Assembly (NCBI GenBank): GCA_028288305.1 | Contig: JAQBOA010000043.1 | Location: 18,565-82,564, forward strand | DNA: 64,000 nucleotides | Direction of reading: 5' to 3' | DNA from: Mucilaginibacter sp. | GTDB taxonomy: Bacteria > Bacteroidota > Bacteroidia > Sphingobacteriales > Sphingobacteriaceae | Part shown: positions 25,131-33,703 of the stretch, piece after piece | Layout of the letters: every line of letters begins with the position of its first letter | Numbering within the stretch: position 1 is the stretch's first letter | Made by a program: the position numbers and the translations under genes | The notes under the pieces: generated by a model | Told to the model about the DNA's origin: nothing | The model's database searches: none | The model's input: the letters and a program-made list of their open reading frames with translations, nothing else

Positions 25131-25883
25131 ATGAATAGCCGTTTAATTACCTGTATGAAAACAGCCCTATTAATTATTCCCTCTTTACTTTTGTTTATTA
25201 CCCTTTCAGGATACAATACCGCTAATCATTTAAAGCAAACAAACACAGCACAGCCTACTATTCCTTCGGTGTCTGAGATTGGTAGTGGCTTAAAAGAAGC
25301 CTTATTGCAGGGAACCGGCAAAAGCTCTGATCAGCTTTCGGCCCTTAATGGGTATTTTGGTAACCCTGCAGTGAAAATACTTTTTCCGCCCCAGGCACAA
25401 AAGGCCGAAAAAAAATTACGACAGCTTGGCCTCAACAAACTATGCGATGATGTGATCCTTTCGCTTAACCGTGCAGCTGAAGATGCCGCCAAACAAGCTA
25501 AGCCCATATTTATAGATGCAATTAAGCAAATGACTCTGCAGGATGTAAGTAATATTTTGTTGGGGAACCAGGATGCAGCTACACAATATTTTAAACGTAC
25601 AACATCTGTTCAGTTAAGTTCAACTTTTAAACCTGTTATACAAAATAGCTTAAACAAAACGGGTGCAACTAAATATTATGGAGATGCCGTTAACGAGTAC
25701 AATAAAATTCCTTTTGTAAGCAAGATGAATCCAGATATCAGCGATTATGTTACTCAAAAAGCCATTGATGGCTTATTTTATCAGATAGCGCTGGAAGAAT
25801 TAAATATCCGGAAAAATATTGGCGCCCGTCCATCACCATTAATGCAAAAAGTTTTTGCCTTTGCCGATAAGAATCAAAAATAA
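25131..25883 (+). CDS. DUF4197 secreted protein
   Basis: A 250-residue protein with an N-terminal hydrophobic segment (about 10-27) and a DUF4197 domain: GSGLKEALLQGTGKSSDQLS near the start of the mature part, then NPAVKILFPPQ and DDVILSLNRAAEDAAKQAKPIF. Most relatives are lipoproteins, but here the lipobox cysteine is absent (LSGYNT), so a periplasmic soluble form is predicted. The function of the family is unknown. It lies 30 bp after the DUF47 gene and may share its transcript. Confidence 0.85.
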   Translation: MNSRLITCMKTALLIIPSLLLFITLSGYNTANHLKQTNTAQPTIPSVSEIGSGLKEALLQGTGKSSDQLSALNGYFGNPAVKILFPPQAQKAEKKLRQLGLNKLCDDVILSLNRAAEDAAKQAKPIFIDAIKQMTLQDVSNILLGNQDAATQYFKRTTSVQLSSTFKPVIQNSLNKTGATKYYGDAVNEYNKIPFVSKMNPDISDYVTQKAIDGLFYQIALEELNIRKNIGARPSPLMQKVFAFADKNQK

Positions 25884-25899
25884 TATAATTATTGAATGA

Positions 25900-26985
25900 T
25901 TATTTATTAAAGTCAACTGTCAAATTTACTTTTTCAGCTTGGCCGTTTATATTGCCAACCCAAGCAGGACCATCATTTATAAGGTCAATTGCTTTTTGAT
26001 CGGTTAACTTATCACATCCTTTTATAATCTTTATAGCAGTAATTGTCCCGTCATTATGAACATAAAATGATAGTTTGACAATACCGGTTTTGCCACCAGG
26101 CGACACAGCATTTTCTTTTAAATAATCTTTTAATTTATCCCAACCCAAATTAGGATGTGCATTTATTTCTTTATTCTCTACAGCGTTTTTGGTATACCCC
26201 GTAACTATAGCTTCATCAAGTGAACTACTATTTGGTTCAAGTTCTATCGTTTTTAACGAATCATATTTTTGTATATCCAGCTGTAAAGTATTATAATTTG
26301 TATCTGAAATAACCAGCTCAGTTTTATTACTATCTACATATAAGGTAAATCTACCCTTTGCATCTGTTACAACTCCAATGTTTGTTCCGTTAGCTTTAAC
26401 AATGGCCCCCGTTAAAGGCAATCCGTCATCTTTACGGACTACTACGCCTTTAATAATAATTTTTGAAACTGGTTTATAATTTGAATTTACCTTTTGTAAT
26501 GCACCTTCTGACTGTCCCTGCGTTACCTTATCCGCAACAGCATTTTGTTCAAGCGTATTATTTTCTTCAGATGGTTTATTATTTTTCCTTTGAGAGGTCA
26601 TTCCAATTACTATCATTTCATCTAATGGCGTAGAATCTTCAGCCACAGAATCCCTAATGACAGCATTTATTGCCTGATCAGGATAAACAGGTTTGTTATT
26701 AAACCCTTTAACTCTTTTATAAACAGCAGTTGATTTTTTGAAATAAAGCGGGTGAATTATTGTTTTTACAGCCAACACAACATTTTTCCCTTGCTCAGGT
26801 ACAACACCTGCCGGTTTAATATTCAGTTTAACCTCCTGCCTGGTTTTCTGCAAATTTCTCAGTGGTTTATTAAACAACAACAATCCTACTGTAATTGCAA
26901 TTAAAAGTATAGATACCGAAATAGTTCTGCCTTTTAAGGAAATCATTGGCCACTCTCTTCCGGCAATTGATTTTTGTGTATACAT
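25900..26985 (-). CDS. membrane-anchored TonB-type protein with CarboxypepD-like domain
   Basis: A 361-residue protein with one membrane helix (about 21-38), a periplasmic region, a CarboxypepD_reg-like beta domain (about 175-245, GVVVRKDDGLPLTGAIVKANG then GVVTDAKGRFTLYV), and a C-terminal TonB-like domain (about 275-361, with GIVKLSFYVHNDGTITAIKIIKGC). TonB_C domains usually contact outer-membrane receptors; in such hybrids the role is uncertain. Start could be M1 or M14 (MISLKGRT). Convergent with DUF4197, 16 bp between stops. The long AT-rich region upstream probably holds its promoter. Confidence 0.75.
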   Translation of the reverse strand: MYTQKSIAGREWPMISLKGRTISVSILLIAITVGLLLFNKPLRNLQKTRQEVKLNIKPAGVVPEQGKNVVLAVKTIIHPLYFKKSTAVYKRVKGFNNKPVYPDQAINAVIRDSVAEDSTPLDEMIVIGMTSQRKNNKPSEENNTLEQNAVADKVTQGQSEGALQKVNSNYKPVSKIIIKGVVVRKDDGLPLTGAIVKANGTNIGVVTDAKGRFTLYVDSNKTELVISDTNYNTLQLDIQKYDSLKTIELEPNSSSLDEAIVTGYTKNAVENKEINAHPNLGWDKLKDYLKENAVSPGGKTGIVKLSFYVHNDGTITAIKIIKGCDKLTDQKAIDLINDGPAWVGNINGQAEKVNLTVDFNK

Positions 26986-27561
26986 TATCAGTTATAATTG
27001 GTTTATTAAAAAAAGGTGAATTGGGGCGACTAAGTTAATTTTTTTTTATGATTCTTAGAAATTTTATAATCTTGCAAATAAAGAAATTTTCATGCCATTC
27101 CTTTTTGATCTAATTTGCGGACACTAGGAGACAATTTCAAGTAATTGATTATTCCGGTATTGTTATTATTACTCATTTTGCTCAAAAATTTCCCCGCTGC
27201 ACTAATTTGAAGGCAACATAAAACACTAACTTTTTAACCGAAACACAAATTAATTTTCTAAAAAAATATAAAATTATCAAACACTATTTAATACCACTAT
27301 GGCATATTAATTGCGTTCTTTTACACAGAAAAATGTTTTGATTTTAGATATTAATATATTTTTATAGTAAAAAATACATTCATAAAAGATAATATCTTTT
27401 ATTATCTTTACATAATATATATTAAAACACTGTCAAAAAGTGACTAATTAACGTGGATTAAAGCTTAAGATTTATATTAATTTTATAATATCTTTAAAAG
27501 CAATAACAAGTTAATAATGTTAAAAATTACATTTGACAATTGAATTTAGAGCCCAATTAAT
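26986..27561. other. 576-bp AT-rich divergent spacer
   Basis: No gene seen. It separates the TonB-type gene (minus) from the lone receiver (plus) and is very AT-rich in its right half (27230-27540). No convincing TTG-N20-TAnnTTTG promoter was found, although promoters for both genes must lie here. Confidence 0.5.
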
Positions 27562-27972
27562 ATGTGCAAACTTGTAGTAATTGATGACAACCCAACTGAT
27601 CACTATATTATGCAACGATTACTGCATAATAATTATAACTGTGAGCAAGCCACTTATACTTTTGATGGCCAGTTGGTTTTAGATTATCTGAACGAAAATA
27701 AAAATACAGACACATTACCTGATGTAATATTTTTAGATCTGGATATGCCGGAATTAACCGGCTGGGAGTTCCTGGATGAATTAGAGAGCTTTAACAATGG
27801 AGCCAAAAAAAATGTTCAGGTTCATATTATGAGTTCTTCAATACGTTCTGCAGATGTTTTCCATTCAAAAAAATATGCCTGCGTTAATTCTTTTATGACT
27901 AAACCATTATCCAGGGAATTGATAAATAAGGTTTGCGAACAAGCCAGCCTCTCTTCACAATCAGCATTCTAA
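27562..27972 (+). CDS. single-domain response regulator receiver
   Basis: A 136-residue CheY-like protein without an output domain. The acid pair is D8/D9 (VIDDNPTD), the phospho-acceptor D59 in IFLDLDMPELTGW, the switch residue S in HIMSSSI, and the conserved lysine in FMTKPLS. Such lone receivers act in phosphorelays or bind a partner protein. No kinase is adjacent; the membrane PAS protein at 20902 and the kinase at 23342 are possible partners, but nothing in the sequence proves it. Confidence 0.9.
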   Translation: MCKLVVIDDNPTDHYIMQRLLHNNYNCEQATYTFDGQLVLDYLNENKNTDTLPDVIFLDLDMPELTGWEFLDELESFNNGAKKNVQVHIMSSSIRSADVFHSKKYACVNSFMTKPLSRELINKVCEQASLSSQSAF

Positions 27973-28114
27973 ATCCCGATAAGATATTTATAATTTTTTC
28001 AAAGAGTCAATAAGTTTACTGCTTTCTTCCTTAAGTTATTAAACGGGCTAATAAGATCAATGCTCTTTCGCCCTGTCGAGTTATTGCTCCCGTGCTGTAT
28101 ATTCAAGTTCATTA

Positions 28115-28147
28115 TTTGCACATCTGCAAGTTATTAGCTTATTTTTA
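28115..28147 (+). promoter_or_regulatory. lpxH promoter
   Basis: TTTG at 28115-28118, 21 bp, and TATTTTTA at 28140-28147 approach the Bacteroidota consensus. The ATG is 8 bp after the -7 box, so a nearly leaderless transcript is expected. Confidence 0.45.
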
Positions 28148-28155
28148 CAGTCATA

Positions 28156-28920
28156 ATGACCACCCGCAGCAAATTATACTTCGCATCCGATTTTCATTTA
28201 GGTACAGGAACATATACTCAATACCGGGAGCGTGAAGCCCGTTTAGTACGCTGGCTTGATCAAATAAAAACCGATGCTGCCGAAGTTTTTTTAATGGGTG
28301 ATGTTTTTGATTTTTGGTTTGAATATAAAACTGTTGTACCTAAAGGATATATCCGTTTTTTAGGCAAGCTTGCCGAGTTGGCTGATGCTGGAATAAAGCT
28401 CTACTTCTTTAAAGGCAATCATGATATGTGGATGTTCGACTATTTTGAACATGAATTAGGCGCAACAATTATTAGCAATGAACTAGAGATTGAACGCAAT
28501 GGAAAAAAATTTTATCTGCATCACGGCGACGGCTTAGGGCCAGGAGACGCTTTTTATAAAATTTTAAAGAATTTTTTTCGAAGCAAGTTTTGCCAATGGC
28601 TGTTTGCCCGTATCCATCCAAACCTGGGAGTTGGCATAGCAAATTACTGGTCGCGGCACAGTCGCATATCCAATCAAAAAAAGGAAAGCCCTAAACCCGG
28701 CGAACAAGAATGGCTGGTTATTTATTGCCGGGACTTGCTAAAAACACATTTTTATGACTATCTTATCTTTGGTCACCGTCATTTGCCTTTAAACATCCCG
28801 TTAAACGAAAAAAGCACTTATATTAATCTTGGCGAATGGGTTAACCATAATACTTATGCTGTTTTTGATGGTGAACAACTGGCTTTACATTATTTTGAAG
28901 GCACTCAATTAAATATGTAA
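28156..28920 (+). CDS. lpxH: UDP-2,3-diacylglucosamine diphosphatase
   Basis: A 254-residue metallophosphoesterase of the LpxH type, which cleaves UDP-2,3-diacylglucosamine to lipid X in lipid A synthesis on the cytoplasmic face of the inner membrane. The metal-binding blocks are all present: SDFHLG (D12, H14), GDVFDFW, GNHDMW, LHHGDG and FGHRHLP. Bacteroidota use this LpxH-like enzyme. The gene is monocistronic behind a promoter-like sequence that begins at 28115. Confidence 0.9.
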   Translation: MTTRSKLYFASDFHLGTGTYTQYREREARLVRWLDQIKTDAAEVFLMGDVFDFWFEYKTVVPKGYIRFLGKLAELADAGIKLYFFKGNHDMWMFDYFEHELGATIISNELEIERNGKKFYLHHGDGLGPGDAFYKILKNFFRSKFCQWLFARIHPNLGVGIANYWSRHSRISNQKKESPKPGEQEWLVIYCRDLLKTHFYDYLIFGHRHLPLNIPLNEKSTYINLGEWVNHNTYAVFDGEQLALHYFEGTQLNM

Positions 28921-28965
28921 ATACTTCTTATTTAATATAGGATCGACAATAATTCCAAAATCGAT

Positions 28966-28979
28966 CCGCCAGCTGGCGG
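28966..28979. repeat. 14-bp perfect palindrome CCGCCAGCTGGCGG
   Basis: A GC-rich palindrome in an AT-rich spacer between lpxH and the sigma operon, flanked by tcgat and gcgaaat. A degenerate relative (gatccgctgataggcgga) is at about 13029-13046, so it looks like a dispersed REP-type unit that may also end lpxH transcription. Confidence 0.5.
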
Positions 28980-29038
28980 GCGAAATCCGAAATTCTCCAC
29001 CTTCATGCAACGTTGTAAAAAATAGTGCGTCATATAAC

Positions 29039-29617
29039 ATGCAAGCTGATCAAAATTTGGAAGCAGTATTTATTGACAAACATTACAACCTGGTGGTTGA
29101 ATGCAAACAGGGAAGTAAAAAAGCCTGTTATGAGTTGTACAAACTGTATGCTAAAGCGATGTTAAACGTCGCCTTTAGGATAGTGGGCAATATTGCTGAA
29201 GCTGAAGATGTGTTGCAGGAAGCTTTTTTAGATGCTTTTGGCAAAGTGAAAGATTTTAGGCAGGATACCACCTTTGGGTTATGGCTTAAACAAATAGTGG
29301 TTAATCGTTCCATTAATTTGCTGCGTAAGCGCAAACTGGAATTAATTGAACTGGAAGGTGAACAATTAGAAAATATTGCAGACGAGGAAGTTGCAGACGA
29401 CGAAGAAATTCAATATAAAGCATCGCTGGTAAAGGATGCCATTAAGGAATTACCTGAAGGTTACCGCTTAGTAATATCACTTTACCTGCTGGAGGGCTAT
29501 GATCACGAAGAAATAGGACAGATATTGAATATTTCAGAAAACACATCAAGAACACAGTTTTTGAGAGCAAAAAGAAAGTTGATTGAGATTTTAAAAAGAA
29601 AAGGAATATCATCATGA
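29039..29617 (+). CDS. ECF RNA polymerase sigma factor
   Basis: A 192-residue sigma-70 factor with only regions 2 and 4. Region 2 (about 24-95) has ELYKLYAKAMLNVAFRIVGN and AEDVLQEAFLDAF; region 4 (about 135-190) has LPEGYRLVISLYLLEGYDHEEIG and a helix-turn-helix with SENTSRTQFLRAKRKL. An acidic linker separates them. The stop overlaps the ATG of the next gene (ATGA), whose single-helix membrane protein has the layout of an anti-sigma factor. The three-gene operon then ends with a secreted repeat protein, a likely target or sensor. Confidence 0.92.
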   Translation: MQADQNLEAVFIDKHYNLVVECKQGSKKACYELYKLYAKAMLNVAFRIVGNIAEAEDVLQEAFLDAFGKVKDFRQDTTFGLWLKQIVVNRSINLLRKRKLELIELEGEQLENIADEEVADDEEIQYKASLVKDAIKELPEGYRLVISLYLLEGYDHEEIGQILNISENTSRTQFLRAKRKLIEILKRKGISS

Positions 29618-30177
29618 GTGAGCGATTAGAAGATTTCATAAAGAATAACAAGGAAGAATTTGATGATCTTGAACCATCAGGTGATTTATGGGCACGAATT
29701 GAAAAACATTTACCGGCTGAAGTACCCGAATTAAAAAAACGTGAAGTAAAAACATTTTCACTTGGGTTTGTATTGCGTGTAGCAGCAACTGTGATTGTAG
29801 TAATGGGTATCGGTTTCGCTTTTTACTTGCGACATGAAAAAAAGGAAGGCGTTGACTTTGCCGCAATTAATCCTGTATATGCTGAACAAAAGATTCGTTA
29901 TACTTCGTTAATAGAAACAAAACGTACAGAGTTAAAATCAATTGCCAAGTCTGATCCGCAGTTGTATAAAGAGTTTAGCGAGCAAATAGCTGAGATGGAC
30001 TCTACTTACAAACAAATGAATACCGACCTGGTTACCAGTCCTAACCAGGAACGTGTTTTACGTGCAATGATCCACAATCTGAAAATACAAACAGATGTAC
30101 TTAATAAACAATTAGGTGTTATTGAGCAGATGAATAAAATGAAAAAGGAACAAGATAATGATAGTAAAGATATTTAA
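29614..30177 (+). CDS. single-pass membrane protein, probable anti-sigma factor
   Basis: A 187-residue protein: a cytoplasmic N-terminal part of about 48 residues (SERLEDFIKNNKEEFDDLEPSGDLWARIEKHLP region), one membrane helix (about 49-71), and a helical periplasmic part with heptad-like sequence. The N-terminal FIKNNKEEFDDxEPSxDLW pattern is common in Bacteroidota proteins encoded directly after ECF sigma factors. No zinc-binding HxxxCxxC motif is seen, so it would not be a ZAS-type anti-sigma. It overlaps its neighbours on both sides (4 bp and 20 bp), which points to coupled translation. Confidence 0.75.
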   Translation: MSERLEDFIKNNKEEFDDLEPSGDLWARIEKHLPAEVPELKKREVKTFSLGFVLRVAATVIVVMGIGFAFYLRHEKKEGVDFAAINPVYAEQKIRYTSLIETKRTELKSIAKSDPQLYKEFSEQIAEMDSTYKQMNTDLVTSPNQERVLRAMIHNLKIQTDVLNKQLGVIEQMNKMKKEQDNDSKDI

Positions 30178-31423
30178 ATATACCCTGCTTGTGTTAATAC
30201 CGCTTTTAACCAGTCAGGTAGGTTTTGCACAGGAAATAAATACGTCAAAGCAAAATGTATCCCAGCAAAATACAAATGACATTGATATCAACTTTAAGTT
30301 GAATATTAATGACTTAGTTAAGAATTTGGTGGTTAAAGTCAATGAGATTGCGCCAAAAATTGAGCTTGGACTTAAAGATTACGAAAAAGACCTGAATTTT
30401 AATGTTACATCTAAAATTGACCTGGGATTAAGTGATCTCAAAAACCTGGATTTAGACAATTACATTAATAATTCTGATGAGGATTTTAGGGAAGGCCGGG
30501 TAAAACAAAAGTTTAAAAGCTATAGCAAAAGCTACCCCATTGATGCAAACGATAAGATAAGGCTAAGTAATCAATACGGCAGAATAATAGTTAACACCTG
30601 GGACAGACATGAAATTAAGGTGGATGTACAAATTAAAGCTGAAGCTAATGATGACGATGAAGCTCAAAAGCTATTAGATGGGGTGCAGATACGTGATAGT
30701 AAAGAAGGTGACCTGGTATCGTTCAGGACTACAATTGAACCTAATGAAAATGGTTCGTGGAAAATATGGGAGTGGGGCGGCAAAAAAAACCGTAAACTGG
30801 AAATAAATTATACTGTATATATGCCCACCAAAACAGATTTGACCGTAGAGGATAGCTATGGTTCTATTCAATTGCCCAATTTGGATGGAAGGGTAAAAAT
30901 AAGATCATCTTATGGCAGTGTTTTGGCACAGAACTTAAGCAACCCATCAAATGAGATAGAGGGGAGTTATGGAAGTTTAAAAGTAGGAACACTTAACGGT
31001 GCACATTTGGATTATTCGTATGGAAGTGTTGACATGGACGAATGCAGTAATCTGAAGGCCAATCTCAGTTACGGCTCATTCAAATTAGGAAAACTAAAAG
31101 GTACAGCCGACCTTGACTTATCGTACGTTGGAGGCTTTAAAATTGAAGAAATGGGCAGTACATTTAAAAGGCTGAATGTAAATTCTTCCTATTCAGGTGT
31201 ATCGTTAGGCGTACCTGGCAGTAATAACTTCGACTTCGATATAACTACAAACTACGGGGGATTTAACTACAATGATAATAAAGTTACCATTACTAGCAAA
31301 ACACCTCCTGATGGCAGTAAACACGTCGGTCCAACACGGAACTATAAAGGCCACTTTGGTAAAGAAGGTAACGAAGCGCAGGTAAACATTCACACTACTT
31401 ACGGCAGCGTAAATATTGAGTAG
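30158..31423 (+). CDS. secreted beta-repeat protein with SYGS repeats (DUF4097-like)
   Basis: A 421-residue protein with a signal peptide ending in VGFAQ, a helical region (about 30-110), a globular domain (about 120-225), and then a repetitive region to the end. At least nine short repeats of the type SYGS (DSYGSI, SSYGSV, GSYGSL, YSYGSV, LSYGSF, SSYSGV, TNYGGF, TTYGSV) recur every 17-25 residues, the rhythm of a right-handed beta-helix or adhesin-like stack. DUF4097/DUF4098 adhesin-like domains have this form. It begins 20 bp inside the previous gene and is the last gene of the sigma operon; a following hairpin may end the transcript. Confidence 0.75.
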   Translation: MIVKIFKYTLLVLIPLLTSQVGFAQEINTSKQNVSQQNTNDIDINFKLNINDLVKNLVVKVNEIAPKIELGLKDYEKDLNFNVTSKIDLGLSDLKNLDLDNYINNSDEDFREGRVKQKFKSYSKSYPIDANDKIRLSNQYGRIIVNTWDRHEIKVDVQIKAEANDDDEAQKLLDGVQIRDSKEGDLVSFRTTIEPNENGSWKIWEWGGKKNRKLEINYTVYMPTKTDLTVEDSYGSIQLPNLDGRVKIRSSYGSVLAQNLSNPSNEIEGSYGSLKVGTLNGAHLDYSYGSVDMDECSNLKANLSYGSFKLGKLKGTADLDLSYVGGFKIEEMGSTFKRLNVNSSYSGVSLGVPGSNNFDFDITTNYGGFNYNDNKVTITSKTPPDGSKHVGPTRNYKGHFGKEGNEAQVNIHTTYGSVNIE

Positions 31424-31435
31424 TACATAAATTGA

Positions 31436-31468
31436 AGATTTACGAAGTTTTTGAAACTTCGCAAATCT
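31436..31468. terminator. bidirectional hairpin terminator
   Basis: Arms agatttacgaagttt (31436-31450) and aaacttcgcaaatct (31454-31468) differ at one position and enclose a 3-nt loop. It lies between two converging genes and touches the last bases of the sigma gene on the minus strand. Confidence 0.65.
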
Positions 31469-32705
31469 AACGGCGTTTCATTTTATTTATACTTTTCGTG
31501 ATCGTTGCTTTGTCTGTTACTGATTTGGCCAGCTTCAACGCATTTTTTAAATGTTCAATCGCTATCTCATTGTCAATATCAGTATACAAATAGCCAAGCA
31601 GGGAATAATATAAATGATTGGCAGTAAGTTTTAATTTCTCCGCTTCTATTATAGCTTCGGTTTTGCTGGTTGCCTTTGCCAGTGCATAAGTTCGGTTCAA
31701 AGCAGCAATAGGGGAATATTCAATTAATAGTAGTTTATTATAAAACTGTAAAATATTCTCCCATTTTTCCTGTGTGTCCTGTTTGTTGGTATGCCAGTAC
31801 GCAATAGCTGCCTCCAGGTGATATTTTGATATTTCATTACCTTTTGCCGCTTTATTTAAAAAGAATTCGCCTTGTAAAATAAGTTCTTTGTTCCAAAGAG
31901 TGGTGTCCTGTTCTTCATATAAAATTAATTCCCCTTTTGGGTTTATCCTCGCTTCAAACCGCGAAGCATGAAAACACATGAGCGATAACAGGGCATTTAC
32001 TGCGGGTTTATTGGTCCCTTCATTTTCAATTAATAAATAGTTTAACCGCATTGCTTCTAAACAAAGATCTTTTCTTAAAGTTGTGTTTTGGGATAAGGAA
32101 TAATAACCCTCGTTAAAAAGAAGATAAATAGTAGTTAAAACTGTTTCCAGCCTTTTATCTATATCAGATGTGGAAGGGAATTCTATTTTAACTTTCTCCT
32201 GTCTTAATTTTTCTTTTGCCCTGAACAGGCGTTTATTTATGGTTTCCTTATTGCTCAAAAATGCGTCAGCTATTTCTTCAATGCCAAATCCGCAAAGTAT
32301 CCGTAACGACAATCCAATTTGTGCTTCTGTAGAAATTGAAGGGTTACAAATGGCAAACATCATTTGCAACAAGCTGTCGCTTATGTTTTTATTCGAAAGG
32401 TCAATTTCTATTTCATATAGTTCAGTATTTGTCGTTTGCATTTCCGCCTTAACTTTTTCAGAAAAAATAGCATTCCGTTTTAGATAGTCTTTAGCCCTGT
32501 TTTTTGCCACTGCATAAAGCCATGCAACCGGGTTATCAGGTATGCCTTTTGTTTTCCAGGTTTCAGCGGCAAGCAAAAAAGTGTCGCTGGCTATATCTTC
32601 CGCAATTTCAATATGCTCAAAGCCAAACAGCTTACAAAGAACTGAAGTAATTTTGCTGAACTCTGTTCGGAACAAATGGGGTATAAGTTCACTTTTTGTA
32701 TCCAT
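31467..32705 (-). CDS. ECF42-type RNA polymerase sigma factor with C-terminal extension
   Basis: A 412-residue sigma factor. Regions 2 and 4 fill the first 175 residues (EDIASDTFLLAAETW, NPVAWLYAVAKNRAKDYLKR, GFGIEEIADAFLSNKETINKRLFRAKEKL). The rest is a long helical extension (DUF6596/TPR-like) with DLCLEAMRLNYLL, YHLEAAIAYWHTN and SPIAALNRTYALA. This arrangement defines ECF42, whose genes are regularly next to YciI/DGPF proteins; two such genes lie directly upstream. The extension is thought to take the place of an anti-sigma factor in control. Confidence 0.92.
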   Translation of the reverse strand: MDTKSELIPHLFRTEFSKITSVLCKLFGFEHIEIAEDIASDTFLLAAETWKTKGIPDNPVAWLYAVAKNRAKDYLKRNAIFSEKVKAEMQTTNTELYEIEIDLSNKNISDSLLQMMFAICNPSISTEAQIGLSLRILCGFGIEEIADAFLSNKETINKRLFRAKEKLRQEKVKIEFPSTSDIDKRLETVLTTIYLLFNEGYYSLSQNTTLRKDLCLEAMRLNYLLIENEGTNKPAVNALLSLMCFHASRFEARINPKGELILYEEQDTTLWNKELILQGEFFLNKAAKGNEISKYHLEAAIAYWHTNKQDTQEKWENILQFYNKLLLIEYSPIAALNRTYALAKATSKTEAIIEAEKLKLTANHLYYSLLGYLYTDIDNEIAIEHLKNALKLAKSVTDKATITKSINKMKRR

Positions 32706-32710
32706 AAAAA

Positions 32711-32745
32711 ATTCTCACCGTAAAGATAACCCTTACGGTGAGAAT
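32711..32745. terminator. 13-bp perfect hairpin between DGPF gene and ECF42 gene
   Basis: attctcaccgtaa (32711-32723) and ttacggtgagaat (32733-32745) pair completely around a 9-nt loop. It lies between the DGPF stop and the sigma start in a single transcription direction, so it may be a terminator or an attenuator that sets the amount of sigma factor. Confidence 0.6.
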
Positions 32746-32756
32746 TAAACAGGTGC

Positions 32757-33101
32757 TTAATCATTATTGCCAATAACCGGCCTAACTTCAACATAACCGC
32801 CCAGCAACAGAATAGGGCAGCCCGGGGCCATCGAAAAAGCATCCTCAATGGAGTCCGCTTTTATATTGATAAAGCCGCCTAATATTTCCTTTACTTCGGC
32901 AAAGGGGCCATCAGTAATTACATTACCGGGCTTTAAAATTTTTCCTTCATGACTTAACCGGCTTCCACTAATAAATTTGCCCTGTGCCGCAATCCCGCCG
33001 AGCCAGTTATCCCACTTTTTTGCAAATTCTTGCATTATTTCGGGCGTAGGACGGTTTGCCCCTGTCGGGGCATTCCTGAAAAGCATTACAAACTCTTTCA
33101 T
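32757..33101 (-). CDS. YciI/DGPF-domain protein, first copy before the sigma gene
   Basis: A 114-residue protein of the YciI-like (DGPF) family: MKEFVMLFRNAPTG at the start, then GKILKPGNVITDGPFAEVKEILGGFINI, which contains the DGPF signature, then ECF42-typical FSMAPGCP and VEVRPV. The longer frame upstream to 33173 is rejected since the ATG at 33101 gives the same start as its paralogue at 33113-33454. DGPF proteins are partners of ECF42 sigma factors; their reaction is not known. The two copies are 11 bp apart and similar over their whole length, showing a tandem duplication. Confidence 0.9.
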   Translation of the reverse strand: MKEFVMLFRNAPTGANRPTPEIMQEFAKKWDNWLGGIAAQGKFISGSRLSHEGKILKPGNVITDGPFAEVKEILGGFINIKADSIEDAFSMAPGCPILLLGGYVEVRPVIGNND

Positions 33102-33112
33102 CTTTTGCTGTT

Positions 33113-33454
33113 TTAGTCCATATAAATTAAATCCCTCAACTCTACGTTGCCGCCAACCTGGAGAATAGGACATCCCTTTGCGATTTCAACTGCCTCTTCA
33201 ATTGATTCGGCCTTTATAATGCAAACGCCCATTAAAATTTCCTTTACTTCTGCGTAAGGCCCGTCAGTAACTACATTTCCGGGCTTAACAGTTTTACCTT
33301 CGGGACCGGGCCTGTTTCCGCCGCCATACTTGCCTTGCGCGGCAATATCTGCAAACCAATCATTCCATTGTTTTTCTACTGCTTGTACTTGTTCCGGAGT
33401 TGGTTTAAAATCTCCCATTGGAGCATTTCTGAAAACCATGATAAATTCTTTCAT
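33113..33454 (-). CDS. YciI/DGPF-domain protein, second copy
   Basis: A 113-residue paralogue of the downstream gene (MKEFIMVFRNAPMG; GKTVKPGNVVTDGPYAEVKEILMG; AKGCPILQVGGNVELRDL). The DGPF signature reads DGPY here. It is the first gene of the minus-strand group, so the promoter should lie in 33455-33703, which also has to serve the divergent fusion gene at 33704. The two copies have drifted enough to suggest distinct functions or a hetero-oligomer. Confidence 0.9.
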   Translation of the reverse strand: MKEFIMVFRNAPMGDFKPTPEQVQAVEKQWNDWFADIAAQGKYGGGNRPGPEGKTVKPGNVVTDGPYAEVKEILMGVCIIKAESIEEAVEIAKGCPILQVGGNVELRDLIYMD

Positions 33455-33703
33455 TTTTTTATAGTTTAATTGTTTTTGAAATGAAGACGATTGAGTTTTT
33501 TAGAATTGGACAAAAGGTAAAATTATTTTATTTAAAAAATGATTACTAATATTATTTGTTATCTCTCTCTTTGTTTCAACCAACTTTGAAAACCGAACAG
33601 CCCAACGTTCGGTTTCATTACAATAGTTAGCGTAAATAAAACGACATTTACTATTTACCAACAAGTTATAGATTTGGAACAGGGATTGAAGCAATAAAAT
33701 TAC

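Noticed and set aside
33101..33173. Longer N-terminus for the downstream YciI/DGPF protein
   Set aside because: The ATG at 33101 aligns with the paralogue's start, and the extra residues lie over the end of the upstream gene.
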